Assembly (NCBI GenBank): GCA_963662155.1
Contig: OY759263.1
Location: 19,092,547-19,156,546 of the forward strand
Direction: 5' to 3'
Source: Lamellibrachia columna
Lineage: Eukaryota > Annelida > Polychaeta > Sabellida > Siboglinidae
DNA length: 64,000 nt
The notes under the pieces are model-generated. The model ran no database searches, had not been told where the DNA came from, and saw nothing but the letters and a program-made list of their open reading frames with translations. The translations under genes were made by a program, and so were the position numbers. Shown piece by piece: positions 11,293-22,990 of this stretch (positions within the stretch are counted from its first letter, which is position 1; each line of letters begins with the position of its first letter).

Positions 11293-12612
11293 AATACAAT
11301 CACTGTGGACTGTTTCTCATGGCAGCCTAACTACAAGTGCTAGTCACTAAATGTGAGGACTGCTGCTGGTGCCTGCTAATAATACAATCACTGTGGACTG
11401 TTCTCATGGCAGCCTAACTACAAGTTCTAGTCACTCAATGTGTGGACTGCTGTTGGTGCCTGCCAATAATACAATCACTGTGGACTGTTCTCATGGCAGC
11501 CTAACTACAAGTTCTAGTCACTCAATGTGAGGACTGCTGTTGGTGCCTGCCAATAATACAATCACTGTGGACTGTTTCTCATGGCAGCCTAACTACAAGT
11601 TCTAGTCACTCAATGTGAGGACTGCTGCTGGTGCCTGCCAATAATACAATCACTGTGGACTGTTCTCATGGCAGCCTAACTACAAGTTCTAGTCACTCAA
11701 TGCGAGGACTGCTGCTGGTGCCTGCCAATAATACAATCACTGTGGACTGTTTCTCATGGCAGCCTAACTACAAGTTCTAGTCACTCAATGTGAGGACTGC
11801 TGCTGGTGCCTGCCAATAATACAATCACTGTGGACTGTTCTCATGGCAGCCTAACTACAAGCTATAGTCACTCAATGTGAGGACTGCTGCTGGTGCCTGC
11901 CAATAATACAATCACTGTGGACTGTTCTCGTGGCAGCCTAACTACAAGTTCTAGTCACTCAATGTGAGGACTGCTGTTGGTGCCTGCCAATAATACAATC
12001 ACTGTGGACTGTTCTCATGGCAGCCTAACTACAAGTTCTAGTCACTCAATGTGTGGACTGCTGCTGGTGCCTGCCAATAATACAATCACTGTGGACTGTT
12101 CTCATGCCAGCTTAACTACAAGCTCTAGTCACTCAATGTGAGGACTGCTGCTGGTGCCTGCCAATAATACAATCACTGTGGACTGTTCTCATGGCAGCCT
12201 AACTACAAGTTCTAGTCACTCAATGTGAGGACTGCTGTTGGTGCCTGCCAATAATACAATCACTGTGGACTGTTCTCATGGCAGCCTAACTACAAGTTCT
12301 AGTCACTCAATGTGAGGACTGCTGTTGGTGCCTGCCAATAATACAATCACTGTGGACTGTTCTCATGGCAGCCTAACTACAAGCTCTAGTCACTCAATGT
12401 GAGGACTGCTGTTGGTGCCTGCCAATAATACAATCACTGTGGACTGTTCTCATGGCAGCCTAACTACAAGTTCTAGTCACTCAATGTGAGGACTGCTGTT
12501 GGTGCCTGCCAATAATACAATCACTGTGGACTGTTCTCGTGGCAGCCTAACTACAAGTTCTAGTCACTCAATGCGAGGACTGCTGCTGGTGCCTGCCAAT
12601 AATACATTCAAT
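11293..12612. repeat. 87-bp minisatellite, about 15 copies
   Basis: Units begin aatacaatcactgtggactg and end ggtgcctgccaat, period 87 bp (88 when 'gttt' replaces 'gtt'). Variants (ttctag/gctctag, tgtggac/tgaggac, tgctgctgg/tgctgttgg) are scattered. Not coding. In intron 1 of paralog A. Confidence 0.97.
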
Positions 12613-12739
12613 GCGCAGGGAGATCTTTGATAAACAGAGACGCATGTCATCTTCAATTGTCAACCTGGCCCTGTATTTAGTTGTCAGTGCTGTCATGGCT
12701 GAAAAGCCTCACACGGGTAGGTGGACCTCACACAGGTAG

Positions 12740-13640
12740 GTGGACCTCACACAGGTAGGTGGTGCTTAATGGTATCAACACCTTCATTATTGCATCATGA
12801 CATACCTGGAACTTAGCACCACACTGGGACCAGAATGTTTCCAATTGCACTTCATTGAAACGAGCTCTCGCGGTGCCATCAGATGATAAGTCAATGAGCT
12901 CTTCCAAGAGTATGGATGGGGAAGTGGCCGGAAGTTGCTCCTCAATGTTCTCGATAAATGGGTTTGCAATCCACTGGTAAGAATCTGCTTGTTCCTCTGT
13001 GCGTTCAGGGAAATAACTGTTAAATGTGTCCAACAACCCTGACAGGGTCACTGATACCTGACGTTTATGACACTGAAATCCATGTTTCTCCCCTGAATGA
13101 ATGCATGCATCTGTTCAAACATGTCAGTGGTTCCTGATGAGGCACGAGTTTTGCAGTTTTAGTTTTCTTTTGAATCCTCGACTCGTTCATACTGGGCAAT
13201 GCTGACTTTATTGGCACCCTGCATCGTTTTATTGAGCTTGTTTGTTTCACTGAACATGTCTGCAAGACAGCTGAGTTGAGCAAGCCATTTCTCATCACTC
13301 AAGTACTCCGCAAGACCAGGCCTCTTGGTCAGCGCCCACTTCTTCACAGAGTGCAGTGAATAACCTGGAGTTTGTGGCTATTGCTTTAACAAAGTTCACA
13401 ATGGTCACGGCAGTGTTCATAACCTCGTGAAGTCTTGGTTCCTTGCCCTTTGCAGCAAGCGCGTCTCTGTGCCAATAAAACAGTGTGTTGAAACGGCACG
13501 GGGGGGGGGGGCGGCAACAGCTTTGATTCTTTGCTCGACTCCCGCGAGCCTGCCAGTCATCGTCACGGCGCCATCGATACATAGTCCGCTGTAGTTTGTC
13601 CAGTTGATTCCATTATTCCTCATAAATCATCCAGTGTATC
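12740..13640 (-). pseudogene. hAT transposase relic (ZBED5/SCAND3-like)
   Basis: Broken minus-strand frames from right to left: 'LCIDGAVTMTGRLAGVEQRI' near 13600, 'HREALAAK'-like and 'NTAVTIVNFVKA..NSRLF.ALCEE.GAD' near 13400, 'LSDEKWLAQLSCLADMFSE' near 13280, and the dimerisation region 'YQWIANPFIENIEE' to 'FWSQCG' near 12960-12800 ending 'LSTTYLCE'. This is the order found in the hAT-derived ZBED5/SCAND3 and GTF2IRD2-like proteins. Frameshifts and a poly-G run (13500) make it non-functional. No terminal inverted repeats were identified. Confidence 0.85.
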
Positions 13641-13649
13641 AAAAACGTC

Positions 13650-15320
13650 CTTTGCCGTTGTAGTCGTCCTTTCTGAGCTACAATGTAGGATATTTTAACC
13701 AGTTTCTTATCCACAGCGGAAGTGGCTTTCATCTCCGCTTGCGTATTACTCGGATTTTTTTTTCAGAATTAGTTGTCAAGACACCGCGAGGTGGCGCACT
13801 CTTGCACTTGTTCCTCAGAAAAAGACATTTCTAACATACAAATATGGGACATTGCCACAAATAACTGTCATACGCAAGTTGCCGACGCCAATGATTTTAT
13901 TTACCACCAGATGTAACCGTATTCAACCTGGAAAGCTGAAACGTTTAAAATGTCGGATCTTTGGTAATGAGATGTTTCAGTATGAAATGGATTTGAAAAC
14001 GCGTAGGCATTTTAGTGGTAACAGTCTCGAAACACCGTAGGCGTATTAATATTTTGCGAAATCTGGTAATTTTGAGAGTAAGCGCGTTTGCCACATTTGT
14101 AAAAAGAGCAGGAGGTGAGTGATTTTCACCAAACTGTTCTGAACATCGGTAACATATTGCCAGTGGATGTCATGAAGTTTTAGAATGTTTAATGGTCACA
14201 TGTTCTTTCAATCATGCAAAACGTTAACATTTGTCACTAATGGGAAAACATAACTGTGGTTTGCGCCCTTCCTTCGTCTGTGGAAAGTTTCACCTCGCTC
14301 TGTACAGTGCTACTGCTGTGTGAACGCAGGTGCGGGGGCCGCCATCGGCATCGTCCTCTTAATTAGATACTTTATACGCCATATGCAAATAAAGTATTCT
14401 TCTCGCCAGCACCAACTGCCACCAATACAACATTTCTTTTCACAAGTCCCAACACGCAACAATAGTAGATGCCGCCAGTATATAAATGTGTTTTTTCATC
14501 TGTGTTAATGTTGGCTTATTAGTGATGGCTGAAGCACGGTTGCTTAAACGCACATATTACGGCTAGACATATTTTCTTATATGAAACGGCACCATTGTTA
14601 GCTGTCAGACAAAACGTTTATAGCTGAGGTGAAAAATCGTCGCGATAAAAGGTTTTCATAACAATGCGTTTGCTATATGCGGGAGATATTTGCGGTTTTG
14701 GTGCCAATCAAAAAGTTTCGCTTGGGTAACAATCCGAACCGCAGTCCTCAAATATACTGTTTTTGTCCCCCCCCACCGTTCTGAGGCCCTGTCATAAGAG
14801 GTCACCTCCTCACCAGGTGCTACCTCCTCACGATAGCCAACTTTGCCACGCAGCAAATAAGTGCCGAGAGGCCACTACCCTTTCAGGTCATCGCAAATTT
14901 GCAGAAGGGGTGGCTGCGTGTGCGGGAATGCGTGCGTGCGTGCGTGCGCACGCGTGCGTTCAATAGTCCAAGTAAATGGCAAAACAACAATAATTATATG
15001 ATGGCTGAATGGTGGTGTTCAAACACAATGATATTGATAAGAAAATATTGTAAATAACACTAAGTGTTGAGCTATGCTGATAAAGGACATGCAAACCATG
15101 AGGCTAATATAAATGCGTCTTAATAGGGTATATTATTTACTACTACTATTTACTTACTATCTGTGATGCAATCATCTTAACTCATGACTACATGACACAT
15201 GTAATATAGTGCACAGTGTTGGAACGATTTGAACATGTTTTGCTGCATCGTGGACTTGAAATACCTGAGAACTACTAGCTTTGAATCAATAATAACCTTT
15301 TTCTTCTATTTTTCCTAATT
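13650..15320. other. intronic sequence, no gene recognised
   Basis: Intron 1 of paralog A. Contains a short GTGC/CGTG alternating run near 14925-14960. No RT blocks, exons or clear tandem arrays seen. Confidence 0.4.
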
Positions 15321-15329
15321 CATTGGCAA

Positions 15330-15545
15330 TATTATCTACGTTCAAATTACAACAATACTTAAATCATATGGCATAGACTATTACACACTAAGATGGATAC
15401 ACTCGTTCTTGTCTGACCGTGTAGAACAGGTCAGTGTAAATGGTACAAACTCTGAGTGGGCAAATTTTACCAGTGGAATTCCGCAGGGCATTGTCTTACA
15501 ACCGATCCTGTTTGTTTTGTATATAAATAAAATTAAGCCAAAAGG
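15330..15545 (+). mobile_element. RT core fragment of a LINE
   Basis: Reads 'YGIDYYTLRWIHSFLSDR' then 'SGIPQGIVLQPILFVLYIN', the block between RT motifs 3 and 4. It is a fragment without the FADD motif. Confidence 0.75.
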
Positions 15546-15850
15546 ACATGACCCAATGCCCCATTCCCCCGTAAATACACCACTAACCTTAACCTAGCGT
15601 TGTTCATCTAGAAACAGCTCGTTCAGTTGTCTTACCGGATGATGCAATTCTATTTTCATATTTTTATTTACTCGTGATCCAGGCTATGTTATTATACAAA
15701 TAGTTCGAAATGGGGTGCTGTTGAATATTCTGCTCGAATAACAAATAACTGAACCCAACAATTGGACCTTCCGACATCACCGTTCTTATCGCAGCACGTT
15801 GGGCTCTGAAACGTGAACAAAGCTAGTTGAGCAATGTAGCTACAGCTCAC

Positions 15851-15980
15851 CTTCCGGGCTCCAAGTATCGTCGACCGTGTTATAGTCGAACCTTTCATGC
15901 GGGACCAAATCCGGATCATCGCTACCCCGTCGCCGTAGCTTGTTCATGATCGTCTGGATGACGGAGATATTGGAGTCCAC
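15851..15980 (-). CDS. SVOP-like paralog A, exon 1 (start codon lost or moved)
   Basis: A 130-nt segment matching exon 1 of paralog B in length and phase, with donor GTGAGC at 15850-15845. The residue at the B start codon is GTG (Val) here, at 15980-15978; the rest, DSNISVIQTIM, then the 'SDDPDLVPHERFD' segment, is nearly identical. The next in-frame ATG is eleven codons in. Either this copy starts there, uses a start in an unseen upstream exon, or is dying. Codon 34 changes from N to Y (FDYN). Confidence 0.8.
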
Positions 15981-16012
15981 GGTTGTCGAGTAGGATCGAC
16001 CTGTCGGGGCGT

Positions 16013-16033
16013 TCACGCTAACCACTCCGTCAT
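16013..16033 (-). promoter_or_regulatory. conserved short upstream ORF, paralog A
   Basis: A seven-codon ATG...TGA frame (MTEWLA) begins 53 nt before the main start position. Paralog B has the equivalent at the same distance (MAEWLA). Conservation of both start and stop may only reflect recent duplication. Confidence 0.4.
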
Positions 16034-16104
16034 CGTCGACACGTTTACGACGAGCTCGTCAATATGCGCACGGTTCGTCACGCATGGCTGCTAACTACAT
16101 ACAC

Positions 16105-16200
16105 AAGTTGCACAGACGAGCTAGCATGTTGCAGTGGATACTAGATAGGTTTGTTATTTCGCAAAATTAACTTGAAATGAGATTAGAAAGAAAATCGAAT
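16105..16200 (+). repeat. dispersed repeat, also at 61205-61300
   Basis: 'gacgagctagcatgttgcag' and the following ~70 bp recur in direct orientation at 61205-61300. One copy is just upstream of paralog A exon 1, the other just downstream of paralog B. Family unknown. Confidence 0.8.
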
Positions 16201-16918
16201 CTGTTTCAATGACACCTCTCACCTGTTTCAAACACACCTATCACCTGTTTCAATGACACATCTCACCTGTTTCAACCATCCGCGTATAAGGGATTAATTG
16301 AAACGGACGAAGGGGTCAGTCGAGACGTTTAAATTATATCACTGAAGTCACACCAGTTATGTAGACCTACATAATTACATTACCAATATAACGTTTGATA
16401 AATATGTACTGCTCCTATCGGCATATCTTAGATCATGTAGAAACGAACAGCAATATAAATATTTCCTTATACACTTTGTTGTGGTATATGAAATGTGTGT
16501 CAAACAACTAATCTCCCAGGGTGCATAGTGAGCCCATTTGTGGCGTGGAATAAGATGCACGTACATGTCGATATTTTTACTCAGTCCTCAAAGATGTAAT
16601 AAACATGTCTAGTGTCTGCGTTCTCGTTTTGTCACACAATCACGACTGAAGCGTAGTGCAACTGTTATTCACTAGATGGACTAAACTTTTATATTAATTT
16701 GATTCAGGTTTAAAAAAAATAAAACGTCCCGTTTTTTCAATTAACCCCGGTCGCCCCTACTATCTACAAGTTACACCAGATGTTGACAGCGCTGCTCTTT
16801 ACGTGTCCTGCATTCATATACATGAACGAACACTTTATTAATTTATTACCAACAATATTACTATTTATGGAATTGAACTCCCATGTTTGAACCCACTACC
16901 ACAAGCTATCTCGCAACG
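16200..16918. other. upstream region of paralog A, no gene recognised
   Basis: Contains three imperfect 'ctcacctgtttcaaacacac' units at 16213-16280. No coding signal. Confidence 0.4.
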
Positions 16919-16920
16919 TA

Positions 16921-18116
16921 GGGTAACCTGGGGCAGCGCGGCCCCCCAAAGAAAAGTTTCATATTGTACACCATTAAGCTATGCTAGCATGTCTTTAATT
17001 TAACAACCTAACTGAGTTGCATTTAAAAAATAAAATGTATATATACAAATGTTATGATAGTAATATGTCAGGCCATTATAGTTGTTCAACTTAAATTGGA
17101 GTTAACATATGATATATACCTTGCAATCCATACATAATATAATATTGGTGTAGTAATATGCCATCATAATTACAGCCTACGTGCTAGCAGAACGTAAATT
17201 AGGCAACGTTCATATTATTGTGTATTTGACATAATTGGTCATGTGTAATACATTTTGACCATGTGCGTGAGGGATAAGACATAGGGACCGTCTCGCCCCA
17301 CATGCATGGGGACCATCTCGCCCCACATGCATGGGGACCGTCTCGCCCCACATGCATGGGGACCGTCTCGCCCCACATGCATGGGGACCGTCTCGCCCCA
17401 CATGCATGGGGACCGTCTCGCCCCACATGCATGGGGACCGTCTTGTCCCACATGCATGGGGACCGTCTTGTCCCACATGCATGGGGACCGTCTCGCCCCA
17501 CATGCATGGGGACCGTCTCGCCTCACATGCATGGGGACCGTCTCGCCCCACGTGCATGGGGACCGTCTTGCCCCACATGCATGGGACAGTTTCGCCCCAC
17601 ATGCATGGGGACCGTCTCGCCCCACATGCATGGGGACCGTCTCGCCCCACATGCATGGGGACCGTCTCGCCCCACATGCATGGGGACCGTCTCGCCCCAC
17701 ATGCATGGGGACCGTCTCGTCCCAGATGCATGGGGACCGTCTTGTCCGACATGCACAACGTGTCTTAGTGCAATGTATGCAAAACACAACATACTATGGC
17801 CCATTTTGTATTGTTTGCATGTCAACTGATTACTAATATTACCATGTCACCAATTAAGTTCATCATCCACACCGTTGTTTAATGAGTTTCACCATTTTAC
17901 TATTGGCAAAATATTACATCAGTTCATATAAGAGTACATAAAATAAAGAAAAACGCTGATTTAATTACGTGGATCGTGTTGCTGAGCTTTCGGGATGGGT
18001 GTTCGATAGAAGTTAGCTTCATTTTCTACCAGATTTGGGTACGTTCAGAGTTTTATATTTTGCGTGGATGATGGCGTCCGTCTTACCTCCAGGGGCCGTG
18101 TTGCCCCAGGTTACCC
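16921..18116. mobile_element. 1.2-kb inverted-repeat DNA element with TA flanks
   Basis: Ends are inverted copies: gggtaacctggggcagcgcg at the left and the complement of gggtaacctggggcaacacg at the right, both directly flanked by TA. No transposase remains. A 25-bp minisatellite fills part of the interior. A TA target duplication is compatible with several superfamilies, so I do not name one. Confidence 0.8.
17289..17752. repeat. 25-bp minisatellite, about 18 copies, palindromic core
   Basis: Each unit contains ccccacatgcatgggg, a near-perfect palindrome around ATGCAT, followed by accgtctcg. Six frames remain open because the unit lacks stops; not taken as coding. Confidence 0.96.
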
Positions 18117-18259
18117 TATTGGATAATGAAACGCGTTCATATCATGATTTCCTTTTTACTTATGGAGTGTTCACTACTACAACATTGGTCAGTATTCGTG
18201 ATGTATAGCATAGTGCGTGCAATCCGCCTACTGCCGTTTCTAGACTTGGGCAATGTATA

Positions 18260-18887
18260 CCCTTGACACACCAAAACCGATGTATTCCTATCGATTGCTA
18301 TCGGTTGCAACCGATAGCATTTTGCTATCTGTTTGGATTTTGGGATTCACCGTTGACATACCGCACAATTTGTAGCGCTTCGTGCGAAATCACTGATCTA
18401 CAAATTATCGTTGTCGTCACCGGAAGTTTAACCAGGAATAACCTTGACCTCGGCCAAATTAGCGATGGAAGACGCCAAAAGTAAAACGGACCAAAGCAGA
18501 AACACCAGCTGGACGAACGCCGAATGTTCAGCGATGAATGATGTTTGGACTGGGGCATCAGTCAGAGCGCAGTTAGAAGGCACCAGACGAAACAAACAGG
18601 TGTACGTAAACAAACAGTGCCGAAACAAAATTTCAAGATTTCAATCTGCCGCCTGGTGCACGATCCGTGTCCATTTTGCAAAACATGTGACATTCTAATC
18701 ATGTGACTATGGTTGTGTGACCACGTGACTTGCATCAAAACGAGGCCCTATCGATAGGGAGCTAGCGCAGTAGATACAGCGAATCGCTATCGGTTGCACA
18801 TTAACCGATAGCAGTTTTACGACCTAGGCGCGAGCAGGTAGTATTTGCTATCGATTGCAACGATAACAGTGTTTGGTGTGTCGACGG
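18260..18887. mobile_element. 628-bp foldback element with TA flanks
   Basis: The left end 'cccttgacacaccaaaa' pairs with the right end 'tttggtgtgtcgacgg', and both are flanked by TA. Further inverted copies of 'ctatcgattgctatcggtt' extend the stem. It carries a Myb/SANT-like coding fragment, which suggests derivation from a PIF/Harbinger-type transposon. Confidence 0.75.
18444..18640 (+). pseudogene. Myb/SANT-like domain fragment
   Basis: The + frame reads 'TSWTNAECSAMNDVWTGAS', 'AQLEGTRRNKQVYV', then 'NKQCRNKISRF'. The order W-T-x-x-E ... L-x-G-x-x-R-N-K-x-V-Y ... Q-C-R-x-K-I matches Myb/SANT-like domains of Harbinger accessory proteins and MSANTD-type genes. The segment between 'VYV' and 'QCRNK' (helix 2) is missing, so the domain is internally deleted. 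The frame runs past the domain without further similarity. Confidence 0.6.
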
Positions 18888-18889
18888 TA

Positions 18890-20427
18890 TTGGTTTACCC
18901 AATTTGCGTGTCTTTCTGAAAAGACACTAAAAACGTCAGTGCCGGGGAAGTAAAATATAGACGGGTAAATGTGTAACAAGCCGAGGACTCACAGAGTGGC
19001 GTTCTCTGTCCCTAACCGGTTGTTTCTAGCTTCCGTGAGATGCATTTTGAAGCTAAATATTGAATGGGACTGCTGGCATCACGATGTCATTTTATGTAAT
19101 TTTCCAGTGATGGTGGCTCATTTTTGTTGTGCGAATCTGTGCAACCGTGACTGGCGCCGCCGGGGAATGCAAGCAATTACCTTGCCAAATTGGTCTGTCG
19201 CATGACAGAAAGCGCAGCTATTTTATGTGCGTGTTCACACGAGCAACGTGTCTAAACACTGCCAGTGCGACCTACTTGTTGGCGCCATTCACCACTTCAA
19301 TTTTGGTTAACGGACACGACGGTTAAACCGGCACTCGATCGCGGCGTTCGCTGATTGGCCACTTGCTCTGACGCCAGAAGACGGCCGAATTGGACCCAGC
19401 CGTAATTCCGACGACACACTTATAGCCACAAATTGGCCTTGCCAATCGGTCTCACGGACGATTAGTTGTCTGATTGGTTGAGCGACACTGTGTCTGTCAT
19501 GTTAGCTGGTGCCGCCCTCTATTAGTTGAACACTAAACAGGCATTTTAGTGGGACGCGCTTCCGAACGAGGACACCGACACGATGCTCCTGGAACGTGCC
19601 CGATCGCATCTCAACTATCACTGATTCTAACATAATAAAGGCAGTTGTTAAACACGTGTAGTTACACGATAGCGTCAAACTCCAGTCTCATCCACGATCT
19701 GCAAAAGACGCCTAATTTGACTCGGCCACGTCACGAGACTTCCACCAACCAGACATGCCAATCAAACATTGTAGGCCATACGTGGTGGAAAGAGAACGGC
19801 ACGAACTGGCACCAGGCCGTCATCTACAGCTGGTCAACGGAAGATGGAGCAACTTGATTTTTCTTTTTTAGTTACAATTACGTTCATTTCATTCTCGAAT
19901 ACAATCACAAAGTCTTAATATAAATTAAAATTCCTAAAGTGCTAAACTTATCACTGATTTATTGTTTTAGACATAGGCCCTATTTTTATACCGCCTAATA
20001 CCAACATTTCTCGTAGGCATATTAAAATGTTGGGATTACTGTATAATACGTTAAGAACAATAATTTGTGATTCAGCTAGAATTGCACAAAAATGTCTAGT
20101 TGGCATGTATTTGATCATAACGTTAATTTTGAGTGGCCAGCCAATTTTATGAGGCCAACGTGGATCTTCGTCGAGTAAAAACAGTTACTCCACCTTGCGG
20201 GTCTCGCAGAAACAGCATACAGGAGATGGAAAGGTCTTCTATCAAACACAATTTACCTTAAATCCCCGGAAGCATTCGGTATAGCTCTGAAAAGCTCTTA
20301 CAAAAAAAACAATGCGATACGCCACTCAATAAAATGTTTTCACTATAACCATATCTTTAGAGGTTGTCTATCGCGCCCGTTTCATGCTGAAGCTGAAGAT
20401 GGTGCAAGGTGTTCATCAACGAGGATC
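18890..20427. other. no gene recognised
   Basis: Moderately GC-rich between 19100 and 19850, with several 'gccaattggt'-like motifs in both orientations. Open frames here are short and show no family I know. Confidence 0.4.
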
Positions 20428-21020
20428 TATGAAGCGCCATCTATGTCAGTGAAGCGCGCATGTGATTGGTCAGTCACCGCTCCGCGTCGCGCCGTTCATG
20501 TCGGTGAAGCGCGCATGGGATTGGTCAGTCACCGCTCCGCGTCGCGCCGTTCATGTCAGTGAAGCGCGCATGGGATTGGTCAATGGTCGCGACGCGCTTC
20601 CCTCACGGTCCCGATAAAGCTGTCCTGCGTTGCAGTGACGTCAGTGAACTTACAAATCAATTGCATCCAAGGCCACGCGATGGCGCCACCATTAAATTAT
20701 GTTCGGGACTGCAGCTCACCTGGCTAAGCGCGAATACATTATACTATATATAGCAATAACTGGTAAATAATCGCAATAGTATTGCAATAGTAATACAACT
20801 ATCGCAATACTAAAACTAGCCACTGTAGTCACCCCTACGTTTCCCGAGTTGTGGCCATGAGGGGGGGTCACTCAATACATCGCCAGATAGTACGTGCATC
20901 ATATGACATATCCTCCCGACAAAATCCACGTTTTATTTTCTGTATCCAACGCACGTTAACGCATGCAAGTTGCAATGCTATTAAGCTTACTACTTTCATA
21001 TTTCGTACTTTAAATAAAAT
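20428..21020 (+). repeat. left arm of ~1.9-kb foldback
   Basis: Begins tatgaagcgccat. It matches 21985-22337 in inverted orientation. It contains an internal triplication of 'gtgaagcgcgcatgggattg'-type units (20450-20580) and a ~190-bp segment (20650-20835) missing from the right arm. Confidence 0.85.
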
Positions 21021-21473
21021 AAATGAAGTAATAAAAAATATGTCATGCACATATTAGAGTGTTAATTAAAGTGAATAATTCATCGACATATTATGACAAT
21101 GAATTAATCTACAGCACATATCGTGAAATATTGCATAGTTTATACGCTAAAAAATGCGTATTTTCTTTTACTCCTTTAACTTGAAAAGATAATATAATTT
21201 TGCCTAACTTGTGGAATGTGACTCCTGTCCAAGGAAAAGTGTGTGTATTTCAACCCGCTCAACGTGAAAACGGTATGTTTTTACTGAAAGTGTAAAACGT
21301 ATTCAGGGACTCAGTTCGGTCATTTCTCAAGGATGGTATACTGGCAGTGCATTGAGTGGCCCCCGTGGGGTAGTGCAACTAATGATGGATTATAGTTAAC
21401 CTGCAGGTCACTAGCGCGGATTAAGGAATCGTATTACTCGCATGCCGATCAGAACATCAAAAGAACCGCGAAA

Positions 21474-21598
21474 ATGTCGAATATTCGAGAGCGACTAAAT
21501 AGCATTTTGACCCAAGTTAACACCACCTTTCGAGAAATTGAACAAAACGACCAACAGCAGCAAGACGCCCACACGGATGATTCTGATTTGATTTCCCA
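21474..21598 (+). CDS. probable first coding exon of an unrecognised gene
   Basis: ATG at 21474 opens a frame MSNIRERLNSILTQVNTTFR, then EIEQNDQQQQDAHTDDSDLIS, 41 codons plus two bases. It is followed by a perfect donor, CA|GTAAGT, at 21599. The composition (charged, amphipathic start, then Gln- and Asp-rich) looks protein-like, unlike the surrounding AT-rich sequence. I do not recognise the family. I found no matching next exon: the acceptor-like site at 22375 leads to a stop in the required phase. The exon sits in the loop of the foldback at 20428-22337, so it may belong to a mobile element or to a host gene that the arms flank. Confidence 0.45.
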
Positions 21599-21984
21599 GT
21601 AAGTATTGTCTTGTAATAAAAACAAATCTAATCGTAGCCCAGCGGGCAGGCTTCTAATAAACTCCCGCGTGCACACGCAAGCTACAGGCTTCACGAGGTG
21701 TGACAGAGGTCTGAAACTCCCATCTCCTATCTGTTTTGGTGTCCAAATTGCTTTTAATTCTTTAGGAAACAACGTCCCACTTACTACCGCACCTCGACCA
21801 TTAACTCAGATGTATTTGTGTTTAGCGCTACATGTGTTGGCATTAAAACAAATAGTTATATTTCCCAATTACAATTTCAACTTCTTAGTAATGTATATTT
21901 AACTGACAACAGTTAAAAATATGCATATATATAATTATATATATACATATATATATATATTTAGTATATAAAAGATACATTTAT

Positions 21985-22337
21985 CTTATTTAAAGTACGA
22001 AATATGAAAGCAGTAAGCTTAATAGCATTGTAACTTGCATGCGTTAACGTGTGTTGGATACAGAAAGTAAAACGTGGATTTTGTCGGGAGGATATGATGT
22101 ACGTACTAGCTGGCGATGTATTGAGTGACCCCCCTCATGGGCACAACTCGAGAAAAGTAGGGTTGACCACAGTCACTGGCGTCACTGCAACGCAGGACAG
22201 CTATTTCGGGACCGTGAGGGAAGCCCGTCGCGACCGTTGACCAATCCCATGCGCGCTTCACTGACACGAACCGCGCGACGCGGAGCGGTGACTGACCAAT
22301 CACATGCGCGCTTCACTGACATGGATGGCGCTTCATA
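21985..22337 (-). repeat. right arm of ~1.9-kb foldback
   Basis: Inverted copy of 20428-21020, ending ggatggcgcttcata. 'TA' borders both outer ends. Homology includes the 'gtcactcaatacatcgccag' segment and the CpG-rich outer part. Confidence 0.85.
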
Positions 22338-22990
22338 TTATCTGACGTCCACTGATGCTACGCTTGCCTTCCAGACAAGGCAGCTAAAGAAAGCAGGTAA
22401 CATTTCCGACTGCTGGACTGCTGTAGGGAAAGTGATAGTAAAGGACAATAGTGGTAATGTTATCCACATCTCAAATGAGTGTGACTGCAGTATATGGACA
22501 TAAGTGATATGTGCCAGCGACATCATGCCCAGTATGATTCGTGCGAGTTATAGTTTTAACAATTATAATTTTCTATGTATTACTATTATGTATGTTCTTG
22601 TCATCTGAATCTCCAAATCATGTTTTACTCAACAAAACTAATTGTCATTCAGAGTGCGTGTTTAATGGTTATGAATGTATTCTATACTATTACTCACAGC
22701 AATGACCTGTTACTTTGATACCTCAATGTACTGCCGGTGCATGTGTGATCAAGTAAGACAGTTAAACCAAGTTAAATGGTAATGGATGATTATACAAATA
22801 TGGTAGATTTATTTCCGTTTGTAAATGTTGATTATGATGATTTTATGACCATAAATTACATATCTAAACCAAACTAAGACCAACACTTACGTGAACTTAA
22901 TACAGTCAGCACAGACTTAAACTTTAGCTCCTTCAATTACAAAGACTATGGTGTTTGTGACTATAAAAAAGACATAGATCCTGATAAAAA
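22338..22990. other. no gene recognised
   Basis: A short open frame at 22321-22503 has no family resemblance. From about 22780 the sequence may be the 5' part of the following LINE. Confidence 0.35.

Larger units (their letters stand above)
3600..16085 (-). repeat. left arm of inverted segmental duplication (SVOP-like paralog A)
   Basis: Read on the minus strand, this block matches 42440-48110 in order. Exon 1 region 15650-16085 matches 42420-42950; 10800-10900 matches 44330-44420; 9470-9640 matches 44590-44740; 8840-9460 matches 44750-45415; 8540-8830 matches 45990-46300; exon 2 8278-8363 matches 46482-46567; 4500-4640 matches 47150-47260; exon 3 3808-3906 matches 47801-47899; 3600-3700 matches 48010-48110. 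Insertions specific to this arm are the CR1-like LINE (5157-8262), the 31-bp and 87-bp minisatellites, the hAT relic and an RT fragment. Confidence 0.9.

Noticed and set aside
17199..17836. Open frames with HACGARRSPCMWGETVPM-type repeats
   Set aside because: 25-bp stop-free minisatellite within a DNA element.
22376..22400. Next exon for the 21.5 kb coding exon at the ccttccag acceptor
   Set aside because: In the required phase it reads a stop after a few codons.
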